From: Brachionus plicatilis
Taxonomy: Eukaryota; Rotifera; Eurotatoria; Ploima; Brachionidae
Reading direction: 5' to 3'
Assembly (NCBI GenBank): GCA_010279815.1
Contig: QEOQ01000359.1
Span: 462,688-526,687, forward strand
DNA length: 64,000 nt
Position numbers and translations under genes: made by a program. This document shows, in pieces, positions 50,871-62,832 of this stretch; position 1 is the first letter of the stretch, and each line of letters begins with the position of its first letter. The notes under the pieces are model-generated. The model had not been told where the DNA came from and did not search any database. It saw nothing but the letters and a program-made list of their open reading frames with translations.

Positions 50871-52167
50871 ATATTTAAACTCTATCAAAAATTTAAAAAG
50901 CAAAAATTTCAAAAATAAAGGGCATTCTAAAAATTATACAAACCTTCCAAAAATTACAAAAATAAGATTAATTTTATTTAAAAGTCAATTTGAAAAAATT
51001 GAGCTTTATATACTTTGGATGGTGAAGCAACATAAAACTAAATATTTTACACTAAATTCAAATTTAAAAAACTCAATACAGAAAACAGAAAATATTAAAA
51101 ATCGAATAAAATATTAATATTTTTAGATGTCTTTTGTTGTCTCTATTATCAATTCGAATTGGAATTTTTCATTTTAATTTGTAAAGTATTTAAATGTTAC
51201 AATTCTGTCATCGCTAATTAATAATCTTGAATTTGGTGATTATAATTGTTAAGAAATACAACTTAAATGTAAAGGCTGGTTTATTTTTAAAGTAACTCAA
51301 AATAGGAGCAAAAAATGTAATCTTCAATTCTAAATTAGCATATTATTTGATTAAAAGTAATAAATTTTTCTAAAATTTTCTTTATCTTTTTTTTTTTGAA
51401 TTGAACTGTTAAATGAAAAATTGTTTGCTACACCTTTAACAAGATAAAGATAATAAGCTCATTTAAGTGTACTCTGATTTATTTTTTTTTCAAAACAAAT
51501 TACAAAATTATGTAATTAGTCAAAATTTTAATTTTTTTTTCTTAAAAAATTTTAATTTTTTTAATTTTTACATTTTTTTCTAGAAGTCTATTAAAAAAAT
51601 AAATTCTTGCCTGGAATGCCAGAAAGATAGAAAAATTTAATGAGCCATTTCAAGCATTTGGCCGTAAGACTCTTTGTACATAGGCAAATAATCGAAAAAA
51701 ATAGTGCTATTTTATTTAATCAATTATTCAATTTTAAACGTTAAGAGCTCAGGTGTAAATAGAAAAATCATAAATTAATTTTAAATAACATTTGCAATAT
51801 TTAAAAGGTTTTAAAGAATTTTTTAATCTCATTTAGTTAAAAGAATTTTTTGAAAAATTTTAGAAAAAAAATATTTTAGAAAAAAAAAATTTTAAAACCT
51901 TAACTTAAAATAAAAATTTAACTAAATAATTTTTCAGTATTTTTACATCAGTAAATAAAAAACAAAAACTTGAAAATTTTAATTAATTTACAATAGGTAA
52001 AGTTTTTTTCGAAAGCTGGACAAAAGATATTGATAAAATTGGAATTCTACACTAAAATAGATTAAAAATACAGTTACCATGGAGATAAACAATATTTATA
52101 AATATTTTTAAATGTATGAATTTGAAATATGCGAAAAAAAAAATAGTGCAAAAAATTAATTTTAAAA
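50871..52167. other. Intergenic, 5' flank of IQCE
   Basis: AT-rich with no supported repeat or gene. No clear TATA or initiator can be distinguished from background composition. Confidence 0.45.
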
Positions 52168-55100
52168 ATGAACACATCCAAATTGGACACCTCAAAGACA
52201 TCACTTAACCAATCAACCACCAAAAAAGAAAAGAATATCCGCGAAATATACCTCCAAGCGTTGAATCATAACAAAAGCTTCCAAAAAACAATCAAAAAAC
52301 CTGGTCTTAGTAATCTAAGCGAGGATCGAAATGCAAACAATGGATCAAGTCATTTTTTAGAGAAAGAATACAATATTGTTCAACGCATTATCTCGGACAC
52401 CAAAGAGCTCAAAAATATCAAAATAAAGGACCATAATAATAAGGACACTGCCAAAAAAGAAGCCGGCAAACAAATAGCTAGCCGATATAAAGATCCAGAG
52501 GAATACTACAAAGAAATATTGGAATTAAAAAGGGTATCAAGCAAAATTCAAATTTTTTTGAATTTTTTAAATTAATTCAAATTTTTATTTTTTGCTGCTT
52601 AGACTCTAAAAGTTTACGAAGAAAATGAAGTTATTAGCAGAACTAAATTTGAATATTATGAAAATGAGCTGGCCAAAAAAGAACAAGAAATAATGGACTT
52701 ATTGGACATAAAGAAAACAGAACAATTACGTTTATTATCCGATTCCAAAGCGGATTTGGCAACGGTTTTAATTATTTTTAAAAAATTTATTCAATAATAA
52801 TCTTTATTTTTGTTTAGCTTATTTATGGTCTCAAGCAAAAAATTTTTAAATTGGAATTTTCTCTCAAAAGAAAGGAGAATGAATTTAAGTGAGTATTTAA
52901 AAAAAAAATAATGAAGAATATTTTTGCACCCTACTTTTGATAAATATTTTGGAAAAGTCTACAAAAGATGATGAATATTACTCATTTTTTTAAATTTTAT
53001 ACATTTTTATTTTTTTTACACTTAAAATTAATTAGTTGGTTGCATACTTTAACTAGTCTTGTGAGTTTAAAGAAAAATAAAAGTCTATATAAATTAAAGT
53101 TAAAAATTAACTTTAATTTTTAAATTCTAACCCAAAAACCAAAACCCATTTAGGATCCTAAAGAAGTGTCAATGATTTCACAAAACGAAGTATCTTGTTC
53201 GTAACTTTAAGGAGTTTAGATTATAATCTTGCCCGACTGGCGCTTATAGAATTTTTTAAGATTCTTATCCGAATTCTTGTCAAATCCTGAGAGATAAAAT
53301 TCGTGAAGATTATATCAGGACTTTTTTAAAAAATCTTATTAAGACTCCTAATCAAGATCCTTAATAAAGAAACATAAAGATTCTGCCAAGGTTTTAATCA
53401 AGATATTTTTTTATTAATAAGAATATGCTAGGAAATAAAATTGAATTCTGACCTTAAAATTTCATATTATAAATTCAGGATTATTTTTGGTTTACACCAT
53501 AGATGTGTAAACTGAGATTATTAAGTTTTATTAAAAATTTTTAAATCTCATGAGACAATGAGAAAATAATTTTAAAAGTACACTGAGACTTAATTGAAAA
53601 ATAATGAATTTACCTAGAATTATTCCAAAAATTCGAATCTACAGAAAAAACTGATTATATAAAATTAAGGCTAGCGAAAAGTAAATGCTATTCTGTATGA
53701 TATGGCTAGTTTGAACCAGAGTTGTTTAAAAGTCCCAAAGAGAAAGTCCAAGTCATTAAAAAAAAAGTCCAAGTCTGGACTTAGACTTGACTTGAAACTT
53801 GTGACTTTTAAACAACTCTTGTTTCAACCCATTATACCGGGTTTGTTTGGAAGGTTTTACCTTAGATAACTATTTTTAACCAATTTTTTAATTCAATAAT
53901 AAATTTTTACCAATTTTTTTTTTAATTTATACTTTTTGTATTCTCGGAATACAAAAAGGAATACATTTTAGGATATATGTGGGGTCAAAACAGACCTAAA
54001 TTTGTTATGTTTATTATATTCAAGTTATTCAAAAATCAAAAAAGGCTATAAATAATTGAACAGGGTTTATTTTTATTTTCTTACTTAATTTCACGAAAAT
54101 TTTAATAAAAACAGAAAATCCAGGCACTTTTGTATTAGGAAAAAATTAAAGAAAGCTATCATGTTAAAAATAAAAAATACATTTCCTTTGGCTAATAATG
54201 AAATAACTATTAAGTCGGATCATAATTAATGACCGGCCAAGTTTTTAGCACATGTAAAATTCAATTTTACAAACAATTTTATTATATACCCCTCTCAGTT
54301 TCCTCTTATTTTCTTCTTACTTTTGTACTCTAAATGATGTCGATTGACTCTAAAATTTTATAAGTTCTTCTATTTCTGAAATTTTCATTGTATTGGGCTA
54401 TGTTCTACCATAGGCGAGCATTTTTTTCGCTTTTTATAAGTCTTATCTCTATTTTTTAAAATATTTAAAAAAACGATTATTTTACAGAGCTTTTTTTAAA
54501 AAAAGTGTAAATTATAAATCATAAAAAAAAATTGATTAATTTGAAAAATCTATTCAAAAGATATGAGTGTTTTAAATTTTTTAAAATGAGTCAATGACTC
54601 GTATAGTTCTTTTGGTATTTAGATGAATATTAAAGTTTATAAATTCTTAAAAATTTTGATTATAAACAGCAGTAAAAAGTTAGTTTTGGGGGAGAGTAAA
54701 GTTGAGAGCAATTTTTATCTGGAGCAGAACAATTTATTTAAAATTTTATAGAATCCGATTAAAATATGATAAATTAATAAAATTTTAGAATATTTTAAAT
54801 ATTAACAAAATTTGTTGATTATTGTTAAAAAAAAATTTATTTCAATATTCATTTTTAAAAAGTTTTTTTATGTGTTATTTGAACAAAACTGCTCTGCTCT
54901 GAAAAATTGCTCCCAACTTCACTCTCCCTCGTTTTTGTATCTCAAAATGATTAAGACAGGAATCCGAATTAGGGTTTTTAGAAATCGTTAAGGAAAATTT
55001 TTTAAATTTTTAAGTTTTACTTAAAAGAAATTAAAAGTAGATATTAAAAAAAAAAATATAAACAAAAATAAAAATTAGATATTAAATGTTTTTTTATGCA

Positions 55101-56462
55101 ACACTGATCATAAAAAAATTTTAATAAATGAATAAAAATAGAAATTTGACTCTTTCTTAAAAAATATACTAATCTTTTTAACGCTTTCTAATTAAATTTG
55201 TTGAGATATTAATTTTCAATTATTTAAAATTAACTGTTCTATTTTAAAAAACAAAAAGTTTATTTCTTTATACTTTTAGCAAATTAAAAAATGAAATAAA
55301 AACAACAAATATCAAAGAACTTCAGCTTCAAAATGAACGGCTTCGCCTTGAGCTGAGCAAAGCATTGATAGATGATAAAGAAATTATCGACAACCTTGAG
55401 AACAAATCAAATTATGAATTGTGAGATTTAAAATATTTTAAATAAATAAAAATAAATTTTTTCAAAGGGATAAAATCAGGAATGAATCACGTAAAATATT
55501 TTTTTTCTCTTTATAAAATAAGAAATGAAAACTTTTTTTGATGCTTTAGAATTGTCTTTTAAAAAAGATCTTGATAAAAAAGTAAAAATTTTTAAATTAA
55601 AACATTTAAAAAGAAGTCTATTTCAATTATTTAATTAGAATGTTGCGGTTTCAATTAATTCGGGAAGAGATAAAAACTCATCAATTCATTCATCACCTAA
55701 ATTTTCAAATTTTGATTCAAAAATAGCTTTAAATGGTTCTTTGAGAGATAAATTAGATCAATTAAATCAGCGCGAAACTGAGCTTTTATTTGAAATTTCT
55801 CGTTTAAACATGGAACTAGATAAATACAAAATTAAAAAAAAAATTAAAAATTCAGATAGTGAAACTGAGTCAGTTTTAAACTCGGCAAGAGGAAGTAATA
55901 GAAGTAATAGAAGCAGTCGTCAGTCAAAAAGATCATCAAACTTGCAAACAGAAAAAGAAAAATTAAATGTAATTTTAATTTTATCAATTTTTTTTACTTA
56001 TGTTTATTTTTAGTCAATTAAACTACTGCAATCAGTAATGAGAGGGCATATAGAACGAAGCAGCAGTTTGAAAAAAGCAGAGCAGGAAAAGATGGAGCGA
56101 AGACGCTCAAAATCACGTTCACCCTCTTGGCGATCACCGTCACCCAGGCCTAGAAGTCGGTCTCCTCCATCTCCACCGACAAGATCACCAAGAAGAGAAA
56201 GTCGTCAAAGAAAATATTCAAATAGAAGACGATCGTTGACTCCGGAATATGACAGGCGGCAGAGAAGATATTCAATAAGTGAAAGTGATTCTGATCGCGA
56301 AATTAAAAGTGACAAAAAAGTATATATCTACTTTTTTTAAAAATTAAAATATTTTTCTTGATTTTATTTTTGAAGAAATTGATTGAAAATGACGAGTTTA
56401 GCGGTACAGAATCTGAAGGCCATTGCAAGGGTTTTTGTGGCTCATGGAGATCAAAAAAATAA
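52168..56462 (+). CDS. IQCE: IQCE orthologue (IQ domain-containing protein E), nine exons
   Basis: IQCE works with EVC/EVC2 at the cilium base in Hedgehog signalling. Predicted exons: 52168-52533, 52603-52764, 52818-52888, 55280-55420, 55468-55490, 55550-55581, 55639-55968, 56014-56319 and 56376-56462. All have GT...AG junctions. They total 1,518 nt, giving 505 residues with every phase consistent. The diagnostic block is EEYYKEILELKR (about 112-122), then IYGLKQKIFKLEFSLKRKEN, then NEIKTTNIKELQLQNERLRL, matching the conserved INGLKQ.ILKLE...KTTN.EE core of IQCE. Most of the protein is coiled coil. One IQ motif (LQSVMRGHIER, residues 380-390) remains. It is followed by an Arg/Ser/Pro-rich tail (RRSKSRSPSWRSPSPRPRSR) that vertebrate IQCE lacks, as far as I know. 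Intron 3 is 2.39 kb and holds two MITEs. The other introns are about 45-70 bp. Confidence 0.85.
53717..53820. mobile_element. Short GTTTAAAAGTC-family MITE in IQCE intron 3
   Basis: Inverted ends CAGAGTTGTTTAAAAGTC and GACTTTTAAACAACTCTT. The flanks GTTTGAAC (53709-53716) and GTTTCAAC (53821-53828) are an 8-bp target duplication with one mismatch. End sequence and duplication length indicate a hAT-mobilised family. 104 bp, non-coding. Confidence 0.85.
54689..54928. mobile_element. MITE, family 3, in IQCE intron 3
   Basis: Inverted ends GGGAGAGTAAAGTTGAGAGC and GCTCCCAACTTCACTCTCCC, with GGAGCAGAAC / CTGCTCTGCTCTG just inside. The centre is AT-rich. Same family as 9003-9236. Confidence 0.85.
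55468..55490 (+). other. IQCE: Predicted 23-nt microexon of IQCE
   Basis: Exon 4 ends in phase 2 and exon 6 needs two bases to complete a codon. Splicing them directly gives a stop after four codons. The 23-nt segment between a TTTTTTCAAAG acceptor and a GTAAAA donor restores the frame exactly (residues LDKIRNESQ across the joints). Confidence 0.7.
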
Positions 56463-57382
56463 ATAAAAATTACATTTTATATTTTTTATTTGCACTAAAA
56501 AATTATTATTAAATATCAATAAAACAAGGATATACCGACAATCATTTTTCTAATTTTGGAAATATAACTTTGAAAAAATTATTATTTTTTTTTTAGTTAT
56601 CTTTCCTTTCAGCCTTCCTCTAATAGACTTTATCCACGACTTAGATTGTATGAAGCCTTGATTCGGAAAAATTGGAAGCTTAATTGTGTATTCACATAAA
56701 TCTCCAAAATTATCTTTAATAATTATTATTTTTAAATTGTGAATATTTTTATTTAATTTGAATTAATTTTTTAATTGAATTTATTGTATTAATTTGAGAC
56801 ACTAGTTAACTCTTAAAGATAATATAAATGTCAATGTGGCTTAATAACATTTGATAAATAATAAAAATAATTAATAAATTAGAACGAGTATTATTTTCCT
56901 TTTTAAATTAATTTATTTTTTTCGTCAATTCTGGAGATATTCAGAGTTGTTAAAAAGTAATAAAGTCAAAGTCAAATTTTTTTTTCAAAAAAAAGTCTTT
57001 TGACTTGACTTGAAAAATTATTTTTTTAAAATAAGTCTTTTGCCGTTTCATGTAGTTATTAAGGCGGTCATTTTTATTTCAAAGTCTTTGAAATGACTTT
57101 TTTCAGAAAAAAAATTTGATTAAATATTAAATTTTATATTTATTTTTATTTAACATGATAAACATGATATGTAGATTTAAAAAATAAAAAAAAAATTTGA
57201 AAAAATATTTTATTTTTCATAATAAAATTGTCTAATATTTTGGAAAAGAAGCCAATTTTACATTTTTCTTACCAAAATCCTCATTTTTTAGGTCCTAATC
57301 ATTCTGGAACGATTCCACTCAAAGTTACGTCTTTTAATGTAAGCTTACGTAATTTTTTGTAAAATCACATATTCATTTCATT
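56463..57382. other. Intergenic downstream of IQCE
   Basis: A decayed GTTTAAAAGTC-family copy (CAGAGTTGTTAAAAAGTAAT at about 56944, with GACTTGACTTGAAAAAT further in) lies at about 56944-57110. No gene. Confidence 0.45.
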
Positions 57383-57660
57383 CAGAGTTGTTTAAAAGTC
57401 AAAAGTCTCAAGGCAAGTCCAAGTCCGGACTTTTTTTTTTACAAAAGTCCGATCAAAAACTTTAATTTTTTTTCAAAAAAAAAAAGTTCAAGTCCAGGCT
57501 TTAAAATTTTGAATACTGAAGAAGAAATTCATGCTAAAATTGCAACAAAATTCTGACATATGGCAAATCTATTACATCAGACAACCCAAGAGTATATAAA
57601 TTTTTACGGTGAAAAAAAAGTCTGGACATGGACTTTTTTTGAGACTTTTAAATAACTTTG
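57383..57660. mobile_element. GTTTAAAAGTC-family element
   Basis: The left end CAGAGTTGTTTAAAAGTC is intact. The right end GACTTTTAAATAACTTTG is slightly changed. AAGTCCGGACTTT-like words lie inside both ends, around the shared central block. An inverted relative lies at about 58449-58700. Confidence 0.8.
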
Positions 57661-57849
57661 ATTCCATTACATGGTACACTCTGAACCTTTTTTAAGGGCA
57701 CTGTATCTTTAGTCCGATATAAGAATCTAAGTTTTGACTGTCATTGAACTTCGAAAGATTCGATTTATCCTTAAAAAAAGAATCAATTAGACGCGATAGA
57801 TGATTATAATCATATTGGTTGATGGATTTGAAGATGATGTCAATTTTCA

Positions 57850-59245
57850 GATATATCTATCAATATCAGGCATGCTATCGTTATCAATCGTTAAAAAAAA
57901 TTTAACGATTCTTTTTTTTTTGCAAAATTTTTTAGTTTAACAAATGAATTAGTAAAAATAAAAAAAATAAAATATTATTTTTGACAAATCCAAAACCGTT
58001 TTTTTCGTTAACGTTATTAACTTTTTTTTTTTCATTTCTTTTTTGACCAATTATTAAAATATAAGAATTTTATTAAATAATTTTCTGGAAAAATTCAAAA
58101 TTTAAATACCATTAACACCGTTAACTACCGTTAATTAACGTCAACGATTATGTTTTTACATTATTTGAATTTTTCAATTAAAATAAATACATATTAATTT
58201 AAATTGTCTTTAAAAAATATTCTTGTCTGAAAAAATTATTCTTAAATAAAAAGTTAAAATATTTTAAAATATTTTGTCATATTATTTTTGCTATCTTATT
58301 ACAATTCTTTAAAGTATGCTAAAATTTTATTTAAACCCAATAAAAAAAGTTAAAAAGTTAAAAAGAAAAAAAAACTTGCCAATTTGTAAAATAAAAATTT
58401 GAAGATTTTTTATTGAAAATGAAAAATAAATTTACTATATTAAATTAAGAGTTGTTTATGAGTCCCAAAAAAAGTCCAAGTCATTTTTATTTTTTTTTCA
58501 AAGTCCAAGTTTAGAATTTTTTTTAAGAATTTTCTAGATCATGCTTCATATCAAAAAATCTTTATACTGTTGTGTTGTCAAATACAATAGATTTGCCATA
58601 TATCAGAATTTTGTTGCAATTTTAGAATAAATTTCTTCTTAGGTAATTCAAAATTTTAATGCCTGGACTTGGACTTTGAAAAAAAAAAATTTAAGTCTTT
58701 GTTTTAAGAATAAAAAATAATTTCGGTTTATTTTTTATTCTGAAAAGATATATTTTGTTTTTTTTAATTATGTTTTGTTTAGTTTAATAAATTTTTTTTT
58801 GGTTGAATAAATGTGTTCATTATATATTAATTTTGTTGGGAATTTAAAAAATTAGTTATATTAAAATATTATAAGTCAATAAAATTAAAACTGTTCGAAA
58901 TTCAAATTTCTTATTACTGATTAAATCAGAAAAAAATCGTTAACGTTAATTAACGGGAGTTAACGAGGTTAACGCCATTAAAATTTTAAATTTTTTAAAT
59001 AAATTATTAAATAAAATTTTAAATTTTTAAATGTTGGTCAAAAAAAACATCAAAAAAAAAACGTTAATAACGTTAACGATGATAACTGTTTTATAATTGT
59101 GGTTTTTCAGGTATAAAATTGTACAAAATGATCTAAAATTATATTTTTTAAAAAAATTTATTGTTTTTTAAAATCGTTAAATTTTTCCGTTAAATAATGT
59201 TTTTTCAAAAAACGGAAGCATGCCCGATCAATATTTATATAGATA
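57850..59245. mobile_element. Inverted-repeat element rich in CGTTAA/TTAACG words
   Basis: The left side (GGCATGCTATCGTTATCAAT at about 57868, then many CGTTAA words to 58155) is mirrored by the right side (TAACG words from 58935, ending AACGGAAGCATGCCCGATCA at about 59211). About 1.4 kb, no coding capacity. A GTTTAAAAGTC-family copy is nested near the middle. Confidence 0.6.
58449..58700. mobile_element. GTTTAAAAGTC-family element, inverted copy, nested
   Basis: Starts AGAGTTGTTTATGAGTCCC and carries in reverse the central block of 57383-57660 (TTGCCATATATCAGAATTTT, AATGCCTGGACTTGGACTTT). The right end fades out. Confidence 0.7.
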
Positions 59246-60094
59246 AATATGTCTCTTTTAAAACTAATCTTAAGTATTTTTTATGAATAAAAAAAATTTT
59301 CAACTTTTATTTAAAAATACATGATATATTTTAATATATTATGTTATTATAGGATACTTAATTAACTGCAAAAAATTTTAATTAATTATCAATAAAAATT
59401 AATATAAAAAATAAGTTGAAAAATTAAGTAAAATTTATAAAACATAATTTTCTATTAGAATATAATTATTCATTTATCAAATAGACAAGTATCTGTTTCA
59501 ACAAATGTCCGAGGGCTATTAAAGTTTTAACCCATGGACTATAAAGACATGTCCTGCTTAATACCCAAAGGATATTACATGAGGAAAAACTTTTTTCATC
59601 ATTTTTATTGATATTTTAATTGGTAAGTTTTGATTTTGTGTTCATGATGATGAACTTCAAGTTTCCCTTGATTTTTTGTATAATTTCAAAAATCAAAATA
59701 ATATAAAACGATCAGGGTAAAATTAGTGAATTATTTTTATAAGGTTACTAAATAAACTGAACAATTTTAGTGTATTACCCTGGATAAATTTATTATTTAA
59801 AAAAAAATGAAAACATATTATTTTTACTTATTAGACATCTTGAAGTTAAAGATCAATTCAAAAAATCATTTCAATTCAAAGAGTTTATATTTTGATATTA
59901 AAATTAATCGTTAAATTTATTTAAATTATTTAAATGTAATACGCTTTACATGGGCAATTTGAAGTTAAATTATCAATTTTTGACGCTCAAAATGATCAAA
60001 TGTAACTAAAACTATTAAAAAATTGTTGATAGATTAATTTTTATTGATTTTAAAAATAATGGAAATAATGCAGAGATACATTTTTGGATTCAAT
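59246..60094. other. Intergenic; one arm of a long-range inverted repeat
   Basis: 59938-60015 (CAATTTTTGACGCTCAAAAT and flanks) is the reverse complement, with some changes, of 61675-61755. The two may be ends of one old 1.8-kb element into which other repeats inserted. Otherwise AT-rich, with no gene. Confidence 0.45.
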
Positions 60095-60650
60095 CAGAGT
60101 TGTTTAAAAGTGCCAAAAAAAGTCCAAGTCCGGACTTTTTTTTTCTCTCCTTTTTTCACTAAACCAAAATGATACTTTTTTCGCTAGTGAAAATTTTATA
60201 CTTTTCAATGAGACTAAAAAAGATGCTTTTTTCACTAGTCAAATTTTAACACTCACAGAAAGAAAATTTACAGAAAGATTTTAGACGAGAATAATATTGA
60301 CGTTGGTGTTTACATTAAGAATGTTATGCCATTGTTCAGCTTTAGAAACAAACGAAAACAACATAATTCCGATGAAAAAGAGCCTGAGCCAGATAGTGAT
60401 GATGAGGATGAAGACTTAGTGGACAGTTCTGACGAAGAGGACGTAGTTTAGAATTTTTTTTTACTTAAAATAGACTTAGATATAATTATAACTTTATTTT
60501 TACATTTATCATAATATTAAATAAACACATCAATTATCATCTGTCTTTTCCTAATATAATATTTTAGGGGACGCAAAAAAGATATTTTTTTCTCTAGTGA
60601 AAAAAGTAGTATGACTCCTTGACTTGAAACATGTGACTTTTAAACAATTC
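60095..60650. mobile_element. GTTTAAAAGTC-family element with a nested CACTAGTGAA-type repeat
   Basis: Outer ends CAGAGTTGTTTAAAAGTGCC and GTGACTTTTAAACAATTCTA. Inside, TTTTTTCACTA / CGCTAGTGAAAATT on the left and TTTCTCTAGTGAAAAAAGTA on the right form a second inverted pair, enclosing a short coding remnant. Confidence 0.6.
60231..60451 (+). pseudogene. C-terminus of an unrecognised protein, acidic tail
   Basis: Open without a start from 60231 to TAG at 60449-60451. It encodes ILDENNIDVGVYIKNVMPLF followed by a basic NKRKQH stretch and a very acidic end (DSDDEDEDLVDSSDEEDVV). AATAAA follows at about 60520. Because it is enclosed by inverted repeats it may be the tail of a transposase or captured host gene. 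Family unknown. Confidence 0.45.
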
Positions 60651-60805
60651 TAGATTTAACTTACTATATTAAATGAAAAAATTAACTCTACAATATCAAA
60701 ATGCACAATGCAAAGTGCACACTATCGAAATAATGCTATTTTAATAGTGGATACTTTTTTGCAGACTCTAGATTTAACAAAGTATGTTAAAACCAAAAAT
60801 TTGCC

Positions 60806-61640
60806 TATTTATTTAATTTATTTATTTATTTAATTTATTTAATTCAAATTAACCTCCATTAGGAGAAGTAAAATAAAAAATAAAAAAATTAAAATTTTGC
60901 ATAAAAATAAAAAGAAAGTAAAATTAAATACAGATAAAAGTAGAAAAAGAAAAAGATACAGTTATTTATAGAAATCCCCCTGGACCAGAAGGAGGGAACT
61001 GACTTAATTTGGTTTTATTAATTCATTTAGAAGTATTTGAAAAGATTTGAATCTTAAGTTATTCAAACAAAGCTCAATAGAGTCCGAGATTCCGTCACGT
61101 AAGTAAAAATGACGCTTAAGATCCAATTTAAGCTGACCAATACTATTTAGTATTGTATCGAGGTTTTTATTGGTGAACTGCATCAAACGCTTGAGATCAT
61201 TACCAAAGGAGAGGGCAGAACAAATTTTGTTCATTGAAATGTTATTACATAAGTATTTAAATATTTGTGAAGATAAGTGGTTAAATCCAATTGAACTGAT
61301 AAAGGACATCTTAGAAAAAAGATAAAGTTGTTCAATCTTAAAGAGTCTAAGAACTTTTAGTATACCAGACATGTGACAATTAGATTTTAGCTTAAACATT
61401 TGTCTAACAAGATTGTTTTGATTTATGTTTAGAGTTTTGAGTGTTTTGTTGTCCAATGTTAAGTTTTCAAGACCATAAGTGAATTGTGAAAGGCAAAATG
61501 TTTTGTAAATAAAACTTTTTAAAGAAGGGGAAGCATGGCTCATCTTATTTAACAAAAAAGAGGTTGAGAAGAATGACTTTTGTACTTGAGTTAATTTGTC
61601 CAGTGCAAAAGAATTAAAGACCAAAAACCAAAAATTTGCC
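60806..61640 (-). pseudogene. LINE 3' end: RT C-terminal domain and A/T-rich tail
   Basis: The minus strand from about 61624 to 61004 is open for about 206 codons without an ATG at the truncation point. It encodes FSTSFLLNKMSHASPSLKSF, FIYKTFCLSQFTYGLENLTL and RHFYLRDGISDSIELCLNNL. This matches the pattern of the post-catalytic C-terminal region of jockey/CR1-type LINE proteins (..P....+.Y.....P...YG.E........). The 3' UTR with TCCTTCTGGTCC-type words and an (AAAT)n tail lies at 60806-61003. 5'-truncated but with the frame still open, so fairly young. Confidence 0.75.
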
Positions 61641-62832
61641 TATGTACTAATTCTATTAAAAAATTAAAATCTTCTTTGTAGTTCTAGTTTGATTTGATCA
61701 TTTTGAGCATCAAAAATTGATCATAAACTTCAACTTGCCATTTACATGTTATGCAGATTAAAAAAATTAAATAATTAAAAAAAAATTTCTAAATGAATTG
61801 ATAAAATCGATTTATAAATTTAAATTTTTTTAAATTGTTTTTTTGTAGAGTTTATTTTAAAATTTTTTATTTCAAGGGTATTTGTTTCTACAAATATTTT
61901 TGGAATAATTTTTTTTTTTATTTTTTAAATTTTTTTAAAAATATCCAAAATAATTTACATAACATGTAAACCATTTTACATTAAAAATTTTTCAATTAAT
62001 TCAACGATTAATTTTGGTATATCATTATTTCGACAAACAATTTTCGACATGCTAGAATTATTTCATAAAGGTGAATTTCGACTCGTGTTTGTTTAAGAAA
62101 ATTTTATTTCGACATTACATTAATTTGAAAAATAAAAAATTAGACATGTATTAATTAGACAAGATTGGACATAATAAAAAAATAATTAATAAAAAAAATT
62201 ATTATTCAATTAATAAAGATAAATTATATAAAAAATCAAGTAATTGATTAGAAGAAAAATCAGAAATAATTTGATTGATTTGTTCTTCTAGTTTAACATA
62301 AAGCTTAAGTTTTCTAATTGAAGAGTCAATGAATCTATTAGAATATAAAATAAAAATGCAGAAATAAAAAAAGTGTGAATATTTGTAGAATTACTAGAAT
62401 CAATTAGATCAATTAGAATTACTAGAATTTCGGCAAAGTAAAAATTTTGCTCATTTTCATTTTGTTCAATTTTGCTCAAAAATGAATAAAAAAATTTGAA
62501 AAATTGCAGTTTGCAATTTGAATTTTAATTTTAAACAATTTATTAAAAAATTAAAAATGTTAATTTAGTAGATTTTTTTTATTTTATTTGATGTCCAGTT
62601 TGCAGTCTTCTTTTTTTTAATATAATTGTCAAGATTATCACGACTACTACTAAGGTATCCGACTTACTGATATTTTTTAATAGAAAACATAGTGTCCATT
62701 TCAAAAAAAAATATTCTTTTTTTGATAAAAAAATTATTTACTATTTTCAGTTTTCAATTTTTTTTTTAAATATCTTTTATTACATATTGGATAAAAGATC
62801 AAAATAGATTTTAAGATAATGAATTACTGTCA
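61641..62832. other. Intergenic, AT-rich
   Basis: 61675-61755 is the right arm of the long-range inverted repeat with 59938-60015. No gene supported in the remainder. Confidence 0.45.
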
